A stretch of DNA of 64,000 nt from Vicinamibacteria bacterium (GTDB lineage Bacteria; Acidobacteriota; Vicinamibacteria; Fen-336): positions 1-64,000 of the forward strand of contig JAMQGV010000014.1 in NCBI GenBank assembly GCA_025994075.1, read 5' to 3'. Position numbers and translations under genes: made by a program. Each line of letters begins with the position of its first letter. Position 1 is the stretch's first letter. The notes below the pieces were generated by a model. It was not told where the DNA came from, ran no database searches, and saw only the letters and a program-made list of their open reading frames with translations. Below are positions 26,008-35,375 of this stretch, piece by piece.

Positions 26008-26589
26008 ATGACGGCCGGCACCCTCGCGCGGGCCGGCCTGGCGGCGGTGGCGCTTGGGGCGGCGGTGGCCGCGGCGACAGGGGTGGGCCGCGCGCCGGCA
26101 GCGCCCGCGCGCCTGCTCTCGGCGCCCGCGCCCGCGCCTCCGCTGGCGTTCGACCTCTCGCGCTGGGTCGGCAAGGGGCTTGGGGCGATGCAGCGCGACC
26201 CCGTGCTGGGCGCGCGCATTCGCGCCGCGCTGGGCGATCGCCTCGGCGACCTGGACACGTACCTGCCCGATCTCGCCCACATGCGCGCGGAGAAGGGCCC
26301 CGCCGGGCTGCTGGTGCTCGCCGGCGGCCTCGACGCCGACCGCAACGGCTTCCTGTTCGTCTCGCCCGAGGGCCACGCGACGTTCGCCTTCTACCACCGC
26401 GAGGGGGACCGCGCGCGGGTGCGGCTGTTCAGCTCGGACCCGCGCTACGTCAGCCGCGTCGCGCCGCTCCTGCCGGAGGTCACCTCGTGGTTCGCGGGCG
26501 GCTCCGCGGTCAGCGTGGCGCTGCAGAGCCCGTGGGAGATGCCCGAAGGCGGCGCGCTGCCCGCCTTCCTCGCCGCCGCCGCCCGCTGA
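26008..26589 (+). CDS. Small exported or anchored protein, unknown function
   Basis: 193 residues. The N-terminus (GTLARAGLAAVALGAAVAAATGVG) is a signal peptide or anchor. The rest holds one domain with alternating strands (GLLVLAGGLDADRNGFLFVS, HATFAFYHREGD). AGGAG before the ATG supports the start. It lies alone between the second activator (divergent) and the ABC exporter (convergent, 2 bp away). No family was recognised. Confidence 0.65.
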   Translation: MTAGTLARAGLAAVALGAAVAAATGVGRAPAAPARLLSAPAPAPPLAFDLSRWVGKGLGAMQRDPVLGARIRAALGDRLGDLDTYLPDLAHMRAEKGPAGLLVLAGGLDADRNGFLFVSPEGHATFAFYHREGDRARVRLFSSDPRYVSRVAPLLPEVTSWFAGGSAVSVALQSPWEMPEGGALPAFLAAAAR

Positions 26590-26591
26590 CC

Positions 26592-28451
26592 CTAGGCCGG
26601 CGCGTCGCCGTCGTCGCCCGGTTCGTCGCCTGCCCGCAGGTGGGCGCGGCCCTTGCGCAGCAGGTGGGCGAACAGCCCGTCGGCCGCGACGAGCTCCTCG
26701 AACCGGCCCTGCTCGACGACGCGGCCGCGGTCGAGCACGTGGATGCGGTCGAAGCCCTTGAGGTTGGCGACGCGGTGGGTGACCACCAGCAGCGCGCGCT
26801 CCTGCCGCCGCTCCTCGAGGTGGCCGAAGATGCGCCGCTCCGTGGCCGGGTCGAGCGCGCTGGTGGCCTCGTCGAAGAGCAGCACCGGCGTGCGGCGCGC
26901 CAGCACCTGGGCGATCAGCAGCCGCTGGCGCTGGCCGCCGGAGAGCCGTACGCCGCGCTCGCCCACGTTCGTCTTCCAGCCCTTCGGCAGCGACTCGAGG
27001 AACGGCGTCACCTCGGCCTCGCGGGCCGCGCGTTCGACGTCTTCCTGGGGCAGGTCGCGGCCGCCCGCGATCAGGTCGCGCACCGTCGTGTTGAAGAGGT
27101 GGACGTCCTGCGACACGATGCCGAGCGCGTCGCGCACCGCTTCGAGGGACAGTTCGGACACGGGCCGCCCGTCGAGGGTGATGCGGCCCTCCCACGGCTC
27201 GTACATGCCGACCGCGAGGTGCATCAGGCTGGTCTTGCCCGAGCCCGAGGCGCCGACCACGGCGACCAGTTCGCCGCGGCGCACCGCGAGCGAGACGCCG
27301 TCGAGCACCGCGCGGCCCGGCTCGTACCCGAAGCGCAGGCCCTCGAAGCGCAGCTCCTCGACGCCCGGCCCCGGCAGCCGCGGCGCGCGCACCGGCTCGC
27401 GCGAGGCCTCGGGCAGCGGCAGCCAGTGCGCCACCGCCTCCAGCCCCGGCCCGGCCAGCAGCAGCCGGTTGAGCGCGCCCGACAGCCCCTCGACCGCCGG
27501 CAGCGCCCGCCACAGCACGAAGAAGTACGCGACCATCTCGCCGAGCGGGGCGAGTCCGGTGGTGCGGCCGACGAGCAGCACGCCGACGATCACCAGCAGC
27601 GCGAAGGCCTGGATCAGCACCGGCTCCCACAGCTCGAGCAGGTTGGTGCGCCGGGCCGCGGACTCCGAGGCCTGCGAGTCGACGGCGACGCGCGCCCGCC
27701 ACTCGGGACCGCGGTTGGTCAGCTTGATCGCCCGGATGCCGAGCAAGATCTCGTTGATGCGGTTGTTGAGGGCGAGGCTGGCCGCCAGGTTGCGCTCGGA
27801 GGCGCGGCGCAGCGCGCGGGTCTGCAGCAGCTTGAGCGGCAGCGCCGCCGCCACCGTCGCCAGCACCAGCAGCGTCAGCGTCGGCGACAGCGAGACGAGC
27901 AGCGCGCCCAGCGCCAGGGTGGAGACCGTGCCGGTGGCGATGTCGGCGAGCGCCCGCGACCCGCCGATCACCTTGCCCGCCTCCGACATCACCACGTGGC
28001 GCGGCACGCCGCCCTTGAGGCGGTCCAGGAAAGCGAACGACGAGCCCAGGATCGAGCCGACCAGCTCGCCGCGGACGTGGTTCACGATCCGGGCGGACGC
28101 GTGAAAGGCGAGCGAGCGGGCGGTCGCCTGCAGCAGGCCGCGGCCGATCATCGCCGTCGCCATGCCGACCAGGCCGTAGACGACCGCGGTCTCGCGGTCG
28201 AGCGCGAGGAAGCGGGCGACCAGCCCCTTCAACGCGGACGGGCCGGCGCCCCCGGATGCGACCGAGATCAGCGGCACCGCGATCAGCGGCACCAGCGCTT
28301 CGGCCGCGCCGACCAGGAACGAGAGACCGCAGGCGGCGAACAGCAGCTTCCGGTGCGGGCCCGCGAAGCGCAGGATCAGGCCTGCCGTGCGGGTGATCCT
28401 CCGCACGCGCCGCGCGGCCGTCGCCAGCAGGCCGGGTGCGGGTTCGCTCAC
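26592..28451 (-). CDS. ABC exporter, MsbA-like fused permease-ATPase
   Basis: 619 residues. About six membrane helices (about 25-330) with typical exporter segments, then an ATPase with Walker A (GASGSGKTS), signature (LSGGQRQR) and Walker B (VLLFDEATSALD). The order and length fit lipid, lipid-linked glycan or peptide exporters that work as homodimers. GTG start 28451 overlaps the previous stop by four bases (GTGA), so it ends the minus-strand nonulosonic operon 39302-26592 and may move a glycan made by it across the inner membrane. An open frame runs far upstream to 29996, but it overlaps the preceding gene in another frame and is ignored. Confidence 0.92.
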   Translation of the reverse strand: MSEPAPGLLATAARRVRRITRTAGLILRFAGPHRKLLFAACGLSFLVGAAEALVPLIAVPLISVASGGAGPSALKGLVARFLALDRETAVVYGLVGMATAMIGRGLLQATARSLAFHASARIVNHVRGELVGSILGSSFAFLDRLKGGVPRHVVMSEAGKVIGGSRALADIATGTVSTLALGALLVSLSPTLTLLVLATVAAALPLKLLQTRALRRASERNLAASLALNNRINEILLGIRAIKLTNRGPEWRARVAVDSQASESAARRTNLLELWEPVLIQAFALLVIVGVLLVGRTTGLAPLGEMVAYFFVLWRALPAVEGLSGALNRLLLAGPGLEAVAHWLPLPEASREPVRAPRLPGPGVEELRFEGLRFGYEPGRAVLDGVSLAVRRGELVAVVGASGSGKTSLMHLAVGMYEPWEGRITLDGRPVSELSLEAVRDALGIVSQDVHLFNTTVRDLIAGGRDLPQEDVERAAREAEVTPFLESLPKGWKTNVGERGVRLSGGQRQRLLIAQVLARRTPVLLFDEATSALDPATERRIFGHLEERRQERALLVVTHRVANLKGFDRIHVLDRGRVVEQGRFEELVAADGLFAHLLRKGRAHLRAGDEPGDDGDAPA

Positions 28452-30100
28452 TCGACGGCTCCGCGCAGGCCCGCCGCAAGGCGCGCGACGCCCGGGTCGC
28501 CGCCCTCGAGGAAGGCCTCGACGGCGGCGGACTGCCACGCCATCGGACCGGTCGCGGCGCCCTCGGGCGCGAGCTGCGGCAGCGGCACGAACGTCTGTTC
28601 CGGGATGTAGCGCAGCAGCAGCGCCGCGCGCTCGGCGAGCGGGCCCGGGGCGGCCCAGGCGCCGAGCTGCCGCAGGCGCGCGTGGTAGTCGTCGCGGTCG
28701 CGCGGCTCGGGCAGGCCCATCGCGCGGCGGTAGTAGGTCTCGGTGCCGCACACCAGCGCGGGACGGCCGAACAGCGCCATCTCGAGCGCCACCGAGCTGC
28801 GCCACACGAGGCCGGCGTCGAGGTGGTCGAACAGCTCGAAGGCGTTGAACCACAGCGGGTCCAGCCACACGACGTTGTCGGCCTCGGCGCGCGTCGCGCG
28901 CAGGTCGCGCAGCAGCTCGAGCGGGCGGCGGTTGGCCTTGTAGCGGCCCTCCGCCACGTGGGGCTTGACCAGCACCAGCGCGTCGCCGCCGGACAGCGCG
29001 TCGAGCGTGTCGTTCAGCCAGTCGGCCATGTCGGCGTGGGCGAGGCCGCGGTCGTGGAGCCCGCCGAGGTCGAAGGCGAGGTGTCCGTAGAGGACGACGA
29101 CCGGGCGACCGCTGTTGCGCCAGTCGCGCACCCGCCGCAGCAGCGCTTCCGCTTCGGGCGCCCGGGCGTGTGTCGCCGTGCGGTTCTGGCCCGCGACGCG
29201 CCGCGCGTCGACCAGGGCGGCCGCGCCGTCGGGGCGGCCGGCGAGCCACGCTTCGAAGTGGACCGCGGGCACGTCGAGGCGGGAGTCGGCGTCGTGGCGG
29301 GTCAGGTCGAGCAGCGCGTACTCGGTCGCGGCGCCGGCGCCGACCTGGAAGTAGTGGGAGTAGGCCGGCCCGAGATCGACGAAGCGCATGCCGCTGCGGG
29401 CGCCGCGCTGGCGCACGAAGAGGTTGTAGACGCCGCCGGGGACGTAGTTGAGCTCGGCGCTGGTCACCGTCACGCGGCGCCCGCGCTGCGCGAGCTCCTC
29501 GAGCGCGAGGCACTGGCCGAGCGCCGCGTCGACGCTCGGCAGCAGCTCCTGCGCGGCCGCTGCGACCGCCGCGTCGCGGAAGTCGATGCGGTAGCGGCGG
29601 AACTGGCGGCGCAGCGCATTGAGGATGGCGGGGTGGAACTCGACCCCTTCGGCGCGGGCGACGCCGCCGGGCAGGTCGAGCTCCCAGGCGTGGACTCGTC
29701 GCGCCGGGCCCTCGGCGCGGTCGTAGCGGCGGGAGGACCGGCGCACGAGCGCGCCCTCGACGCGGCGCAGCGCCGGGTCCGCGAGCGAGCCGGCAGGGCC
29801 GCCGGCGAGCAGCCACAGCGGCAGCGCCCCGCCGCGGGCCAGCTGGCGGCCGCACAGCGCGTGCACGCCGCGGGTGCGGGCGAAGCCGGAGTCGCACAGC
29901 GCCACCACGTCGCGCGCCGCCTCGTCGCGGGCCACGCCTTCCAGCAGCCGCCGCGCGCCGCTCTCGAAGCGGTGCTGGGCCTGAGCCCGTCGCCACGACC
30001 CGAGCGCGGCGCGCGAGCGGCGCAGCGCCACCTGCGCGACGTGGTCCGGGCTGCGCAGGAGGCGCCCGATGCGGCCGAGCGGCGTCTCCGCCAGGGTCAT
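28448..30100 (-). CDS. Capsule-polysaccharide-type glycosyltransferase
   Basis: 550 residues, no membrane helix. The C-terminal half has the GT-B-like pattern of capsule polysaccharide synthesis proteins: VVVLYGHLAFDLGGLHDRG, LVLVKPHVAEGRYK, then WRSSVALEMALFGRPALVCG, where a sugar-nucleotide-type Ser/Glu site is normal. The N-terminal half is unknown. It is related in layout to the transferase at 43257-44804. Start ATG 30100, 2 bp before the PIG-L stop codon; overlaps the ABC gene by four bases. Likely adds a sugar to a lipid-linked surface glycan. The specific donor is not clear. Confidence 0.65.
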   Translation of the reverse strand: MTLAETPLGRIGRLLRSPDHVAQVALRRSRAALGSWRRAQAQHRFESGARRLLEGVARDEAARDVVALCDSGFARTRGVHALCGRQLARGGALPLWLLAGGPAGSLADPALRRVEGALVRRSSRRYDRAEGPARRVHAWELDLPGGVARAEGVEFHPAILNALRRQFRRYRIDFRDAAVAAAAQELLPSVDAALGQCLALEELAQRGRRVTVTSAELNYVPGGVYNLFVRQRGARSGMRFVDLGPAYSHYFQVGAGAATEYALLDLTRHDADSRLDVPAVHFEAWLAGRPDGAAALVDARRVAGQNRTATHARAPEAEALLRRVRDWRNSGRPVVVLYGHLAFDLGGLHDRGLAHADMADWLNDTLDALSGGDALVLVKPHVAEGRYKANRRPLELLRDLRATRAEADNVVWLDPLWFNAFELFDHLDAGLVWRSSVALEMALFGRPALVCGTETYYRRAMGLPEPRDRDDYHARLRQLGAWAAPGPLAERAALLLRYIPEQTFVPLPQLAPEGAATGPMAWQSAAVEAFLEGGDPGVARLAAGLRGAVE

Positions 30101-30102
30101 CG

Positions 30103-30780
30103 CTAGCGCCAGGTGGAGCGCAGGGTGACGAAGGCCTCGGCGGCGGCGAAGCCGGCCGTGGCGCCGCGCAGCCCTGCGAGGTGGCGCACGGCCTCGGGCG
30201 AGCGCGGGTGGGGGAACGGGCGCAGCTCGCCGGCGTAGCAGGCGAGGGCGCCGAGCTTGGAGCCGAGCGTCGACTCGACGTCGACGAAGTGGTTGGGCAG
30301 GAACGGCGCGGTGAGCGAAGGCGGCGCCCACTCCGTCGACGAGAGCGTCTCCCAGGCGTGGATCGCGCGCACGCTGGCGCCCGGCAACGGGCGGCAGGCG
30401 GTGAGCACCGCGCGGGCGGTGATCTGGTGGTCGACGTTGAGGTCGCCGGGATGGTGGGTGTACACGATCTCGGGCCGGCTCTCCGCGATCACGGCCTCGA
30501 TCCGCTTGACGACGTCGAGCAGCGGGACCGAGTCCATCGCGTTGTCGGGGAAGTCGAGGAACGTCGGCGGCCGCGACCCGAGCCGGCGCGCGGCCTCGCG
30601 CGCGTCGTCCTTCAGCTTCAGGAGCAGCGTGACCTCGTCGGCGGTGCGCTCGCGCGAGAGCAGCCCCTGGGCGCAGATCACGATGTCGACGCTGTGGCCC
30701 TCGCGCGCGTGGCGGGCGAGGGTGGCGCCCGCGCCCAGCACCTCGTCGTCGGGGTGGGCGGCGACCGCGAGCACCTTCAC
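30103..30780 (-). CDS. PIG-L family deacetylase
   Basis: 225 residues. Opening motif AAHPDDE (metal-binding His, Asp, Asp) and a later HHPGDLNVDH, as in PIG-L/MshB-type zinc deacetylases that remove acetyl groups from N-acetylated sugars. GTG start 30780 overlaps the NeuB stop by four bases (GTGA). In a nonulosonic locus it may deacetylate a sugar intermediate or product before another acyl group or methyl group is added. The length fits the family. Confidence 0.88.
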   Translation of the reverse strand: MKVLAVAAHPDDEVLGAGATLARHAREGHSVDIVICAQGLLSRERTADEVTLLLKLKDDAREAARRLGSRPPTFLDFPDNAMDSVPLLDVVKRIEAVIAESRPEIVYTHHPGDLNVDHQITARAVLTACRPLPGASVRAIHAWETLSSTEWAPPSLTAPFLPNHFVDVESTLGSKLGALACYAGELRPFPHPRSPEAVRHLAGLRGATAGFAAAEAFVTLRSTWR

Positions 30781-31820
30781 GCCAGGTCCCCCTCGCCGAT
30801 CAGCGTGTCGGGCGCGAGGTCGCGGGCGGCGCGGCGGCCCCACAGCTCCGGAAGCCGCGCCGCGCCGAGGCCGGTGCCGGGCCGCTTGCCGCCCAGGTTC
30901 GCGGGCGTGAACGCCTCGCCGGCCTTGACGGCAACGAGCGTGCAGGCGCTGCGGTAGTACAGCTTCGACTGCGCGAGGTCGTTGCGGGTCGGCACGAGCT
31001 CGGCGCGGCCCAGCGCGCGTTCGACGTGGCGCACGCGCGCCGCCCACTCGCGCAGCTCGGCGGGCTCCAGCGACTCGTCGGCGTGGAACGCCTTCTCGCT
31101 GCGCGACAGGATCAGCCGCTTCTCGACGTGGTGCGCGCCGAGCGCCAGCGCCGCGAAGTCGAGGTCGTGGTCGCGGCCCGGCGCGGACCAGCCGGCCGGC
31201 CACGGCCAGCGCGCCTGCAGCGCCTGGATCGCGCGCAGGTTGAACTCGCTGTCCTCGCTGGTGTGGAAGTCGTGCAGGAACAGCACGGCGCTGCCGCCCG
31301 CCGCGCGGTACCAGGCGACGACGTCGTCGGCCTCCTGCAGCGTGGTCGGCCCGAGGTCGACGAACATCGGCTTGCCGCTGCGGCCGATCTTCTCGATCAG
31401 CGGGCGGTAGGTGCCGTCCCAGGCGCCGATCTTGTGGCACGGCGCGCCGAGCCGGTCGAGCAGGTCGACGCCGTCGAGGAAGTCCACGGTCGCGTAGAAG
31501 ACGAGGCCGCGCTCCCGGCAGGCGGCGGCGATCACCGCCCACTGGTCCTCGCGGAACGACAGCCGCTCGAACATCTCCTTCATGTTGGCGACGTGGGTCT
31601 CGCCGCCCGCGCGGTACGTGTAGGTCACGCCCGGGTCGGAGAGCTGGCCGGGGTCGATCAACTGGAACTTGCACGCGTCCATGCCGGCGTCGGCGGCGGC
31701 GGCGACCAGGCGCAGCGCCTTGTCGAGGTCGCCCAGGCAGGTGGTGCCGACCTCGGCCGCCAGGAAGCAGGGCTGGCCTGGCCCCAGGGTGCGCTCTCCG
31801 ACGCGGACGTGCTCGCTCAT
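30777..31820 (-). CDS. Divergent NeuB-family nonulosonic acid synthase-like protein
   Basis: 347 residues with a TIM-barrel NeuB-type N-terminal part (AAEVGTTCLGD, DACKFQLIDP, HKIGAWDGTY) and a C-terminal SAF-like domain (FTPANLGGKRPGTGLG). Family members condense PEP with a hexosamine to a nine-carbon acid, using Mn bound by two His. Here the usual SDH[TS] is replaced by APGRDHDLDF and the second ligand in EKHF is Arg (VEKRLILSR), so catalysis is doubtful or altered. ATG 31820 overlaps WbqC by four bases. It may be a modified synthase or a regulator. Confidence 0.8.
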   Translation of the reverse strand: MSEHVRVGERTLGPGQPCFLAAEVGTTCLGDLDKALRLVAAAADAGMDACKFQLIDPGQLSDPGVTYTYRAGGETHVANMKEMFERLSFREDQWAVIAAACRERGLVFYATVDFLDGVDLLDRLGAPCHKIGAWDGTYRPLIEKIGRSGKPMFVDLGPTTLQEADDVVAWYRAAGGSAVLFLHDFHTSEDSEFNLRAIQALQARWPWPAGWSAPGRDHDLDFAALALGAHHVEKRLILSRSEKAFHADESLEPAELREWAARVRHVERALGRAELVPTRNDLAQSKLYYRSACTLVAVKAGEAFTPANLGGKRPGTGLGAARLPELWGRRAARDLAPDTLIGEGDLA

Positions 31821-32536
31821 GGTGTCGCTGGATTCTCCGGGAAAGCGCCGCGCGGCGCCAACAGCCGCGGGCCGGCCTCGGGGCCGCAGTTGAACAGCAG
31901 GTCGACGACCGACAGCCCCGGCGCGAACGGCCCCGGCTGGCACTGCGGGTAGACGGGCGGGGCGTAGTCGTCGAACTCGACCGCGATGCCTGCGGAGCGG
32001 AAGGCCTCGAGCTCGAGGTAGTCGCGGCCCAGCGGGCCGGAGAGGTAGGTGGTGGCGCCGAGGCCGCGGCACAGCTCGAGCACCAGCTCCGACTTGCGCC
32101 CCTGCGGCCGCAGCTCGGAGGAGCGGCGGAGCGGCGTCCGCACCCCGAGCGCTTCGCTCAGGTAGCCGTTCACGTGCAGCAGCAGGTCGAGCAGCCGCGG
32201 CCAGGGCCGGGCGAAGACCTGCTCGAAGAAGGGCGCGTGGGCGGCGAAGTGCGGCGCGCGCGCGTAGGCGAACCGCAGGGTGTCCCACTGCTTGCGCGCC
32301 CAGCGGCCGTCGTCCGCGATCTCCAGCGCGTCGATCGAAACGCCGAAGCGGCCCGCGGTGCGCACCGGCACGGTCAGCCAGGCGGTGCCACCCGCAGTCC
32401 GCACGCGGTTGCGGTTGACGAAGCTGTCCTTCTCGAACTGGACGTGGTCGAGCACCACGTGGAGGTCGGAGCGGGCGACGCGGTGGAAGTAACCGGGCCA
32501 CGGCAGCCAGGCGGGCTGGTTGATCGAGAGGATCAC
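31817..32536 (-). CDS. WbqC-like family protein
   Basis: 239 residues. The N-terminus (SINQPAWLPWPGYFHRVA) and following VVLDHVQFEKDSFVNRNR match the WbqC-like family, often found in O-antigen and polysaccharide loci. The family's reaction is not settled; members are suggested to transfer acyl or amino-linked groups to sugars. GTG start 32536 (GTGATCCTC) overlaps the GNAT-methyltransferase stop by four bases. Between two modified nonulosonic genes, it may modify the sugar further. Confidence 0.8.
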   Translation of the reverse strand: MILSINQPAWLPWPGYFHRVARSDLHVVLDHVQFEKDSFVNRNRVRTAGGTAWLTVPVRTAGRFGVSIDALEIADDGRWARKQWDTLRFAYARAPHFAAHAPFFEQVFARPWPRLLDLLLHVNGYLSEALGVRTPLRRSSELRPQGRKSELVLELCRGLGATTYLSGPLGRDYLELEAFRSAGIAVEFDDYAPPVYPQCQPGPFAPGLSVVDLLFNCGPEAGPRLLAPRGAFPENPATP

Positions 32537-33624
32537 CGGAACAGGTACACGGTGAAGTCGCCCGGGTGGTAGTCGTGGCGCAGGGCGACCCGCGGCGTCA
32601 GCGAGCGGCAGAAGGCCAGCGTCTGCGCGGGATCGGCGCGGAACTCGCCGGGCGTGCCGCGGTCGCCCCACGCCGACAGCGCGTTGAACGCGGCGCCGCG
32701 GCGGCACAGCGCGTACATGCGCGCGGCCGCGGCGCGCAGGAACTCGAGCGGCTGCACGCGGCGGTGGGCGAAGATGCCGGAGGCGACCACGCAGTCGAAC
32801 CCGTCGCCGAGATCGGAAGGCGGCTCCAGCACGCTGCCGTGCAGGAAGCGGGCGCCCGACAGCCGGGCCGCGGCCGTCTCGACCATCGCCGGCGAGACGT
32901 CGAGCCCCGTGTAGTCGCACTCGATCGCGCGCTCGCGCAGGAACGCCAGCAGGTCGCCGGTGCCGCAGCCGACGTCGAGCAGCCGGGCGCCGCGCACGGG
33001 CAGGCCGTCGCACAGCACCTCGAAGCGGCGGAGCTGCGACTCGGCGCTGCCCCAGTCGAGCGCGCGGTGGGTGAGGCCGTGCTGGCGGACGAGCGCGTCG
33101 TAGTGGGCGGCGTTGCGCAGGTCGTCCTCCTCGAAGGACTCCTCCGCTGCCGCGGCCAGGGCCAGGCACTCGTGCTGCGCGGGCGTGTCGGGCCGCTCGC
33201 AGGGGCCGAAGCCGGCGCGCTCGAAGGCCTTGCGCCCGGCAGGGTTGTCGGAGCGGACCCAGGCGACCACGGTCAGCGGACCCCAGCGCCGGGCCGCCTC
33301 GACGACCCCTGCGCGGATCGCCTCGACGCCCAGGCCGCGGCCGGTGAAGGCCTCGACGAGGTAGGCGGAGACGACGGCCTCGCCCGCCTTCAGCAGCTCG
33401 AAGCGGACCTGGCCCGCCGGCACGCCGTCGACCTCGGCGATCAGCACCAGCCGCGCCGGGTTGCCGAGCGTGCGCCCGATCCAGGCGAGGTGCTCGTCCC
33501 AGCCGACCGGGCGCTGCGACGAGCTGCGGGCGAGGATGAACGGGTCGTTGCGCCAGCGGAAGACGAGCGCGGCGTCTTCGACCCGGGCCCGGCGCAGGAC
33601 GACCCGCCGCCGGTCGACGCTCAC
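32533..33624 (-). CDS. GNAT acetyltransferase-SAM methyltransferase fusion
   Basis: 363 residues in two parts. N-terminal GNAT domain (about 1-150; FRWRNDPF, EAFTGRGLGVEAI, VRSDNPAGRKAFERAGF), like the PseH type that acetylates the UDP-sugar in pseudaminic acid synthesis. C-terminal class I methyltransferase (LLDVGCGTGDLLAFL near 215; DCVVASGIFAH). PseH is usually a single-domain protein, so the joined methyltransferase is unusual and parallels the fused NeuB next to it. GTG 33624 overlaps the previous stop by four bases. I infer an acetyl step and a methyl step on the same intermediate or product. Confidence 0.85.
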   Translation of the reverse strand: MSVDRRRVVLRRARVEDAALVFRWRNDPFILARSSSQRPVGWDEHLAWIGRTLGNPARLVLIAEVDGVPAGQVRFELLKAGEAVVSAYLVEAFTGRGLGVEAIRAGVVEAARRWGPLTVVAWVRSDNPAGRKAFERAGFGPCERPDTPAQHECLALAAAAEESFEEDDLRNAAHYDALVRQHGLTHRALDWGSAESQLRRFEVLCDGLPVRGARLLDVGCGTGDLLAFLRERAIECDYTGLDVSPAMVETAAARLSGARFLHGSVLEPPSDLGDGFDCVVASGIFAHRRVQPLEFLRAAAARMYALCRRGAAFNALSAWGDRGTPGEFRADPAQTLAFCRSLTPRVALRHDYHPGDFTVYLFR

Positions 33625-35375
33625 GGCAGCCGCTCCGCGACCACCCGCCACTCGGCGTGGCGGCCGGCGTCGCCCGTCTCCTCGTCGAGCGCGAGGTGCT
33701 GGACCGACAGCAGGCGGAAGCGCCCGGCCAGCGCGTCGTCGACGTCCGGGCGCGACCAGAAGCGGATCGCGCCGGCGCCGACCGCGGTGCCGGCGGCGAT
33801 GTCGCGCACGAGGCCGTCGGCCCCGCGCACGCCGGCCGCGGCGCTCGCGTGGTCGGCTGCGTAGGGGTTGAGGAACAGCCGGCCGCCGGGGCGCAGCACG
33901 CGGGCGATCTCGGCGACCGCGCGGCGCGCGGCCTCGGCGCCGACGCAGCACAGCGAGCCGCGGTCGATCGCGAGGTCGGCGCAGCCGTCCGCGAACGGCA
34001 GCGCGGTGAAGTCGCCCACCTGCAGGTCGCCCTGGAAGCCCTCGCGGGCGAAGCGCTCGCGGGCCCGCGCGATCGCCGACGGGCTGCCGTCGACGCCCAT
34101 CACCGCGAAGCCCTCGCGGGCCGCGAAGGCGAGGTTGGCGCCGGTGCCGCAGCCGACCTCGAGCACCGCCACCTCGTGGCGCGGGCGATCGCGCGGCGCG
34201 TTCCGCATCACGAACGTCACGACCGCGTCCCACGGCCAGCGCTGGGCGTGGCCCGCGGAGTACTTGCGCTCCCAGACGGGATCGACGAGCTCGGCGGGAG
34301 CGGGCGGTGCGGTCGCCCCGGCGGCGCCGGGGGCGGCCGCGAGCGACGCTGGGAGCACCAGCGCGCCGCGCGCGAGGGGTGCTGCGAGCGCGCGCCCGAG
34401 CACCTCGTCCGCCTCGTACGGCTTGAGGCCGGTCGCGGGCCGGCGGTAGGCGAGGTCCGCCTCGGCCAGCACGTGGCCGGCGGGCAGGTCGCGGGCGGCG
34501 ACGATCGAGCGGTGGCACAGCGCCGCCAGCTCGGCCTCCGCCGGCGTCGGCACGAGCCGGGGGCTGCCGAGCGCCTGCTCCATCTCGCGGATGCCGGCGA
34601 CCAGCGCGCGCAGCGCGGCGGGGTCGGCGGAGAACCGGTGGTCGGGCCCGGGCAGGTCGCGCGACAGCGTGACGTGCTTCTCGACGATGCAGGCGCCGAG
34701 GGCGACCGCGCCCAGCGCGCCCGTGATCCCGTCCGAGTGGTCGGAGAAGCCGATCGGGATCGCGAAGCGCTCGCGGTACGCCGCGACCTTGCGCAGGTTG
34801 AGGCTGGCCGCCGGCGCGGGGTACTCCGAGACGCAGTGCAGCAGCGCCACGTCGCGGGCGCCGGCCGCGCGCAGGATCGAGATCGCCCGCGCCACGTCGG
34901 CCTCCGCGGCCATGCCGGAGGACAGGATCACGGGCAGCCCGGTGCGGGCGACGTGGCGCAGCAGCGGCGCGTGGACCAGGTCGTCGGAGCCGATCTTGAT
35001 GGCGCCCGCGCCCAGTCCGACCAGCAGGTCGACGGCCTCGACGTCGGCCGGCGTCGACAGTGGCACCAGGCCGCGGCCGCGGGCGTGGGCGAAGAGCTCC
35101 TCGTGGGCGGTGCGCGGCAGCTCCAGGCGCCGGAACATGTCGAGCATCGACTCGCGCACGCGGCGGCCCTGCGACTCGTACTCGTAGGTCTCGCCCGTGT
35201 CGTTGACGAACTCGTCGGCGCGGAAGGTCTGGAACTTGACGCAGTCGGCGCCGCACTCCGCGGCCATGTCGACCATGCGCTGCGCCAGCTCGACGTCGCC
35301 GTTGTGGTTGACGCCCACCTCGGCGATCACGAAGCAGGGCGCGTCGGCCCCGATCCGCCGTCCTTCGATCTGCAC
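33621..35375 (-). CDS. NeuB/PseI-type synthase fused to SAM methyltransferase
   Basis: 584 residues. NeuB domain (1-285; AEVGVNHNGD, VKFQTF, GFSDHSDG, EKHVTLSR, metal His conserved), then a SAF/AFP-like domain (about 285-345), then a class I methyltransferase (about 370-584; VLEVGCGTGANLA near 408, FADGCADLAIDRGS). The NeuB part condenses PEP with a six-carbon sugar to give a nonulosonic acid; the second part may methylate it, as in O-methylated nonulosonic acids. Normal NeuB is about 350 residues. Begins with GTG 35375 right after the PseG stop. It sits in the pse set, so it may act as PseI, though the core resembles NeuB/LegI. Confidence 0.85.
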   Translation of the reverse strand: MQIEGRRIGADAPCFVIAEVGVNHNGDVELAQRMVDMAAECGADCVKFQTFRADEFVNDTGETYEYESQGRRVRESMLDMFRRLELPRTAHEELFAHARGRGLVPLSTPADVEAVDLLVGLGAGAIKIGSDDLVHAPLLRHVARTGLPVILSSGMAAEADVARAISILRAAGARDVALLHCVSEYPAPAASLNLRKVAAYRERFAIPIGFSDHSDGITGALGAVALGACIVEKHVTLSRDLPGPDHRFSADPAALRALVAGIREMEQALGSPRLVPTPAEAELAALCHRSIVAARDLPAGHVLAEADLAYRRPATGLKPYEADEVLGRALAAPLARGALVLPASLAAAPGAAGATAPPAPAELVDPVWERKYSAGHAQRWPWDAVVTFVMRNAPRDRPRHEVAVLEVGCGTGANLAFAAREGFAVMGVDGSPSAIARARERFAREGFQGDLQVGDFTALPFADGCADLAIDRGSLCCVGAEAARRAVAEIARVLRPGGRLFLNPYAADHASAAAGVRGADGLVRDIAAGTAVGAGAIRFWSRPDVDDALAGRFRLLSVQHLALDEETGDAGRHAEWRVVAERLP

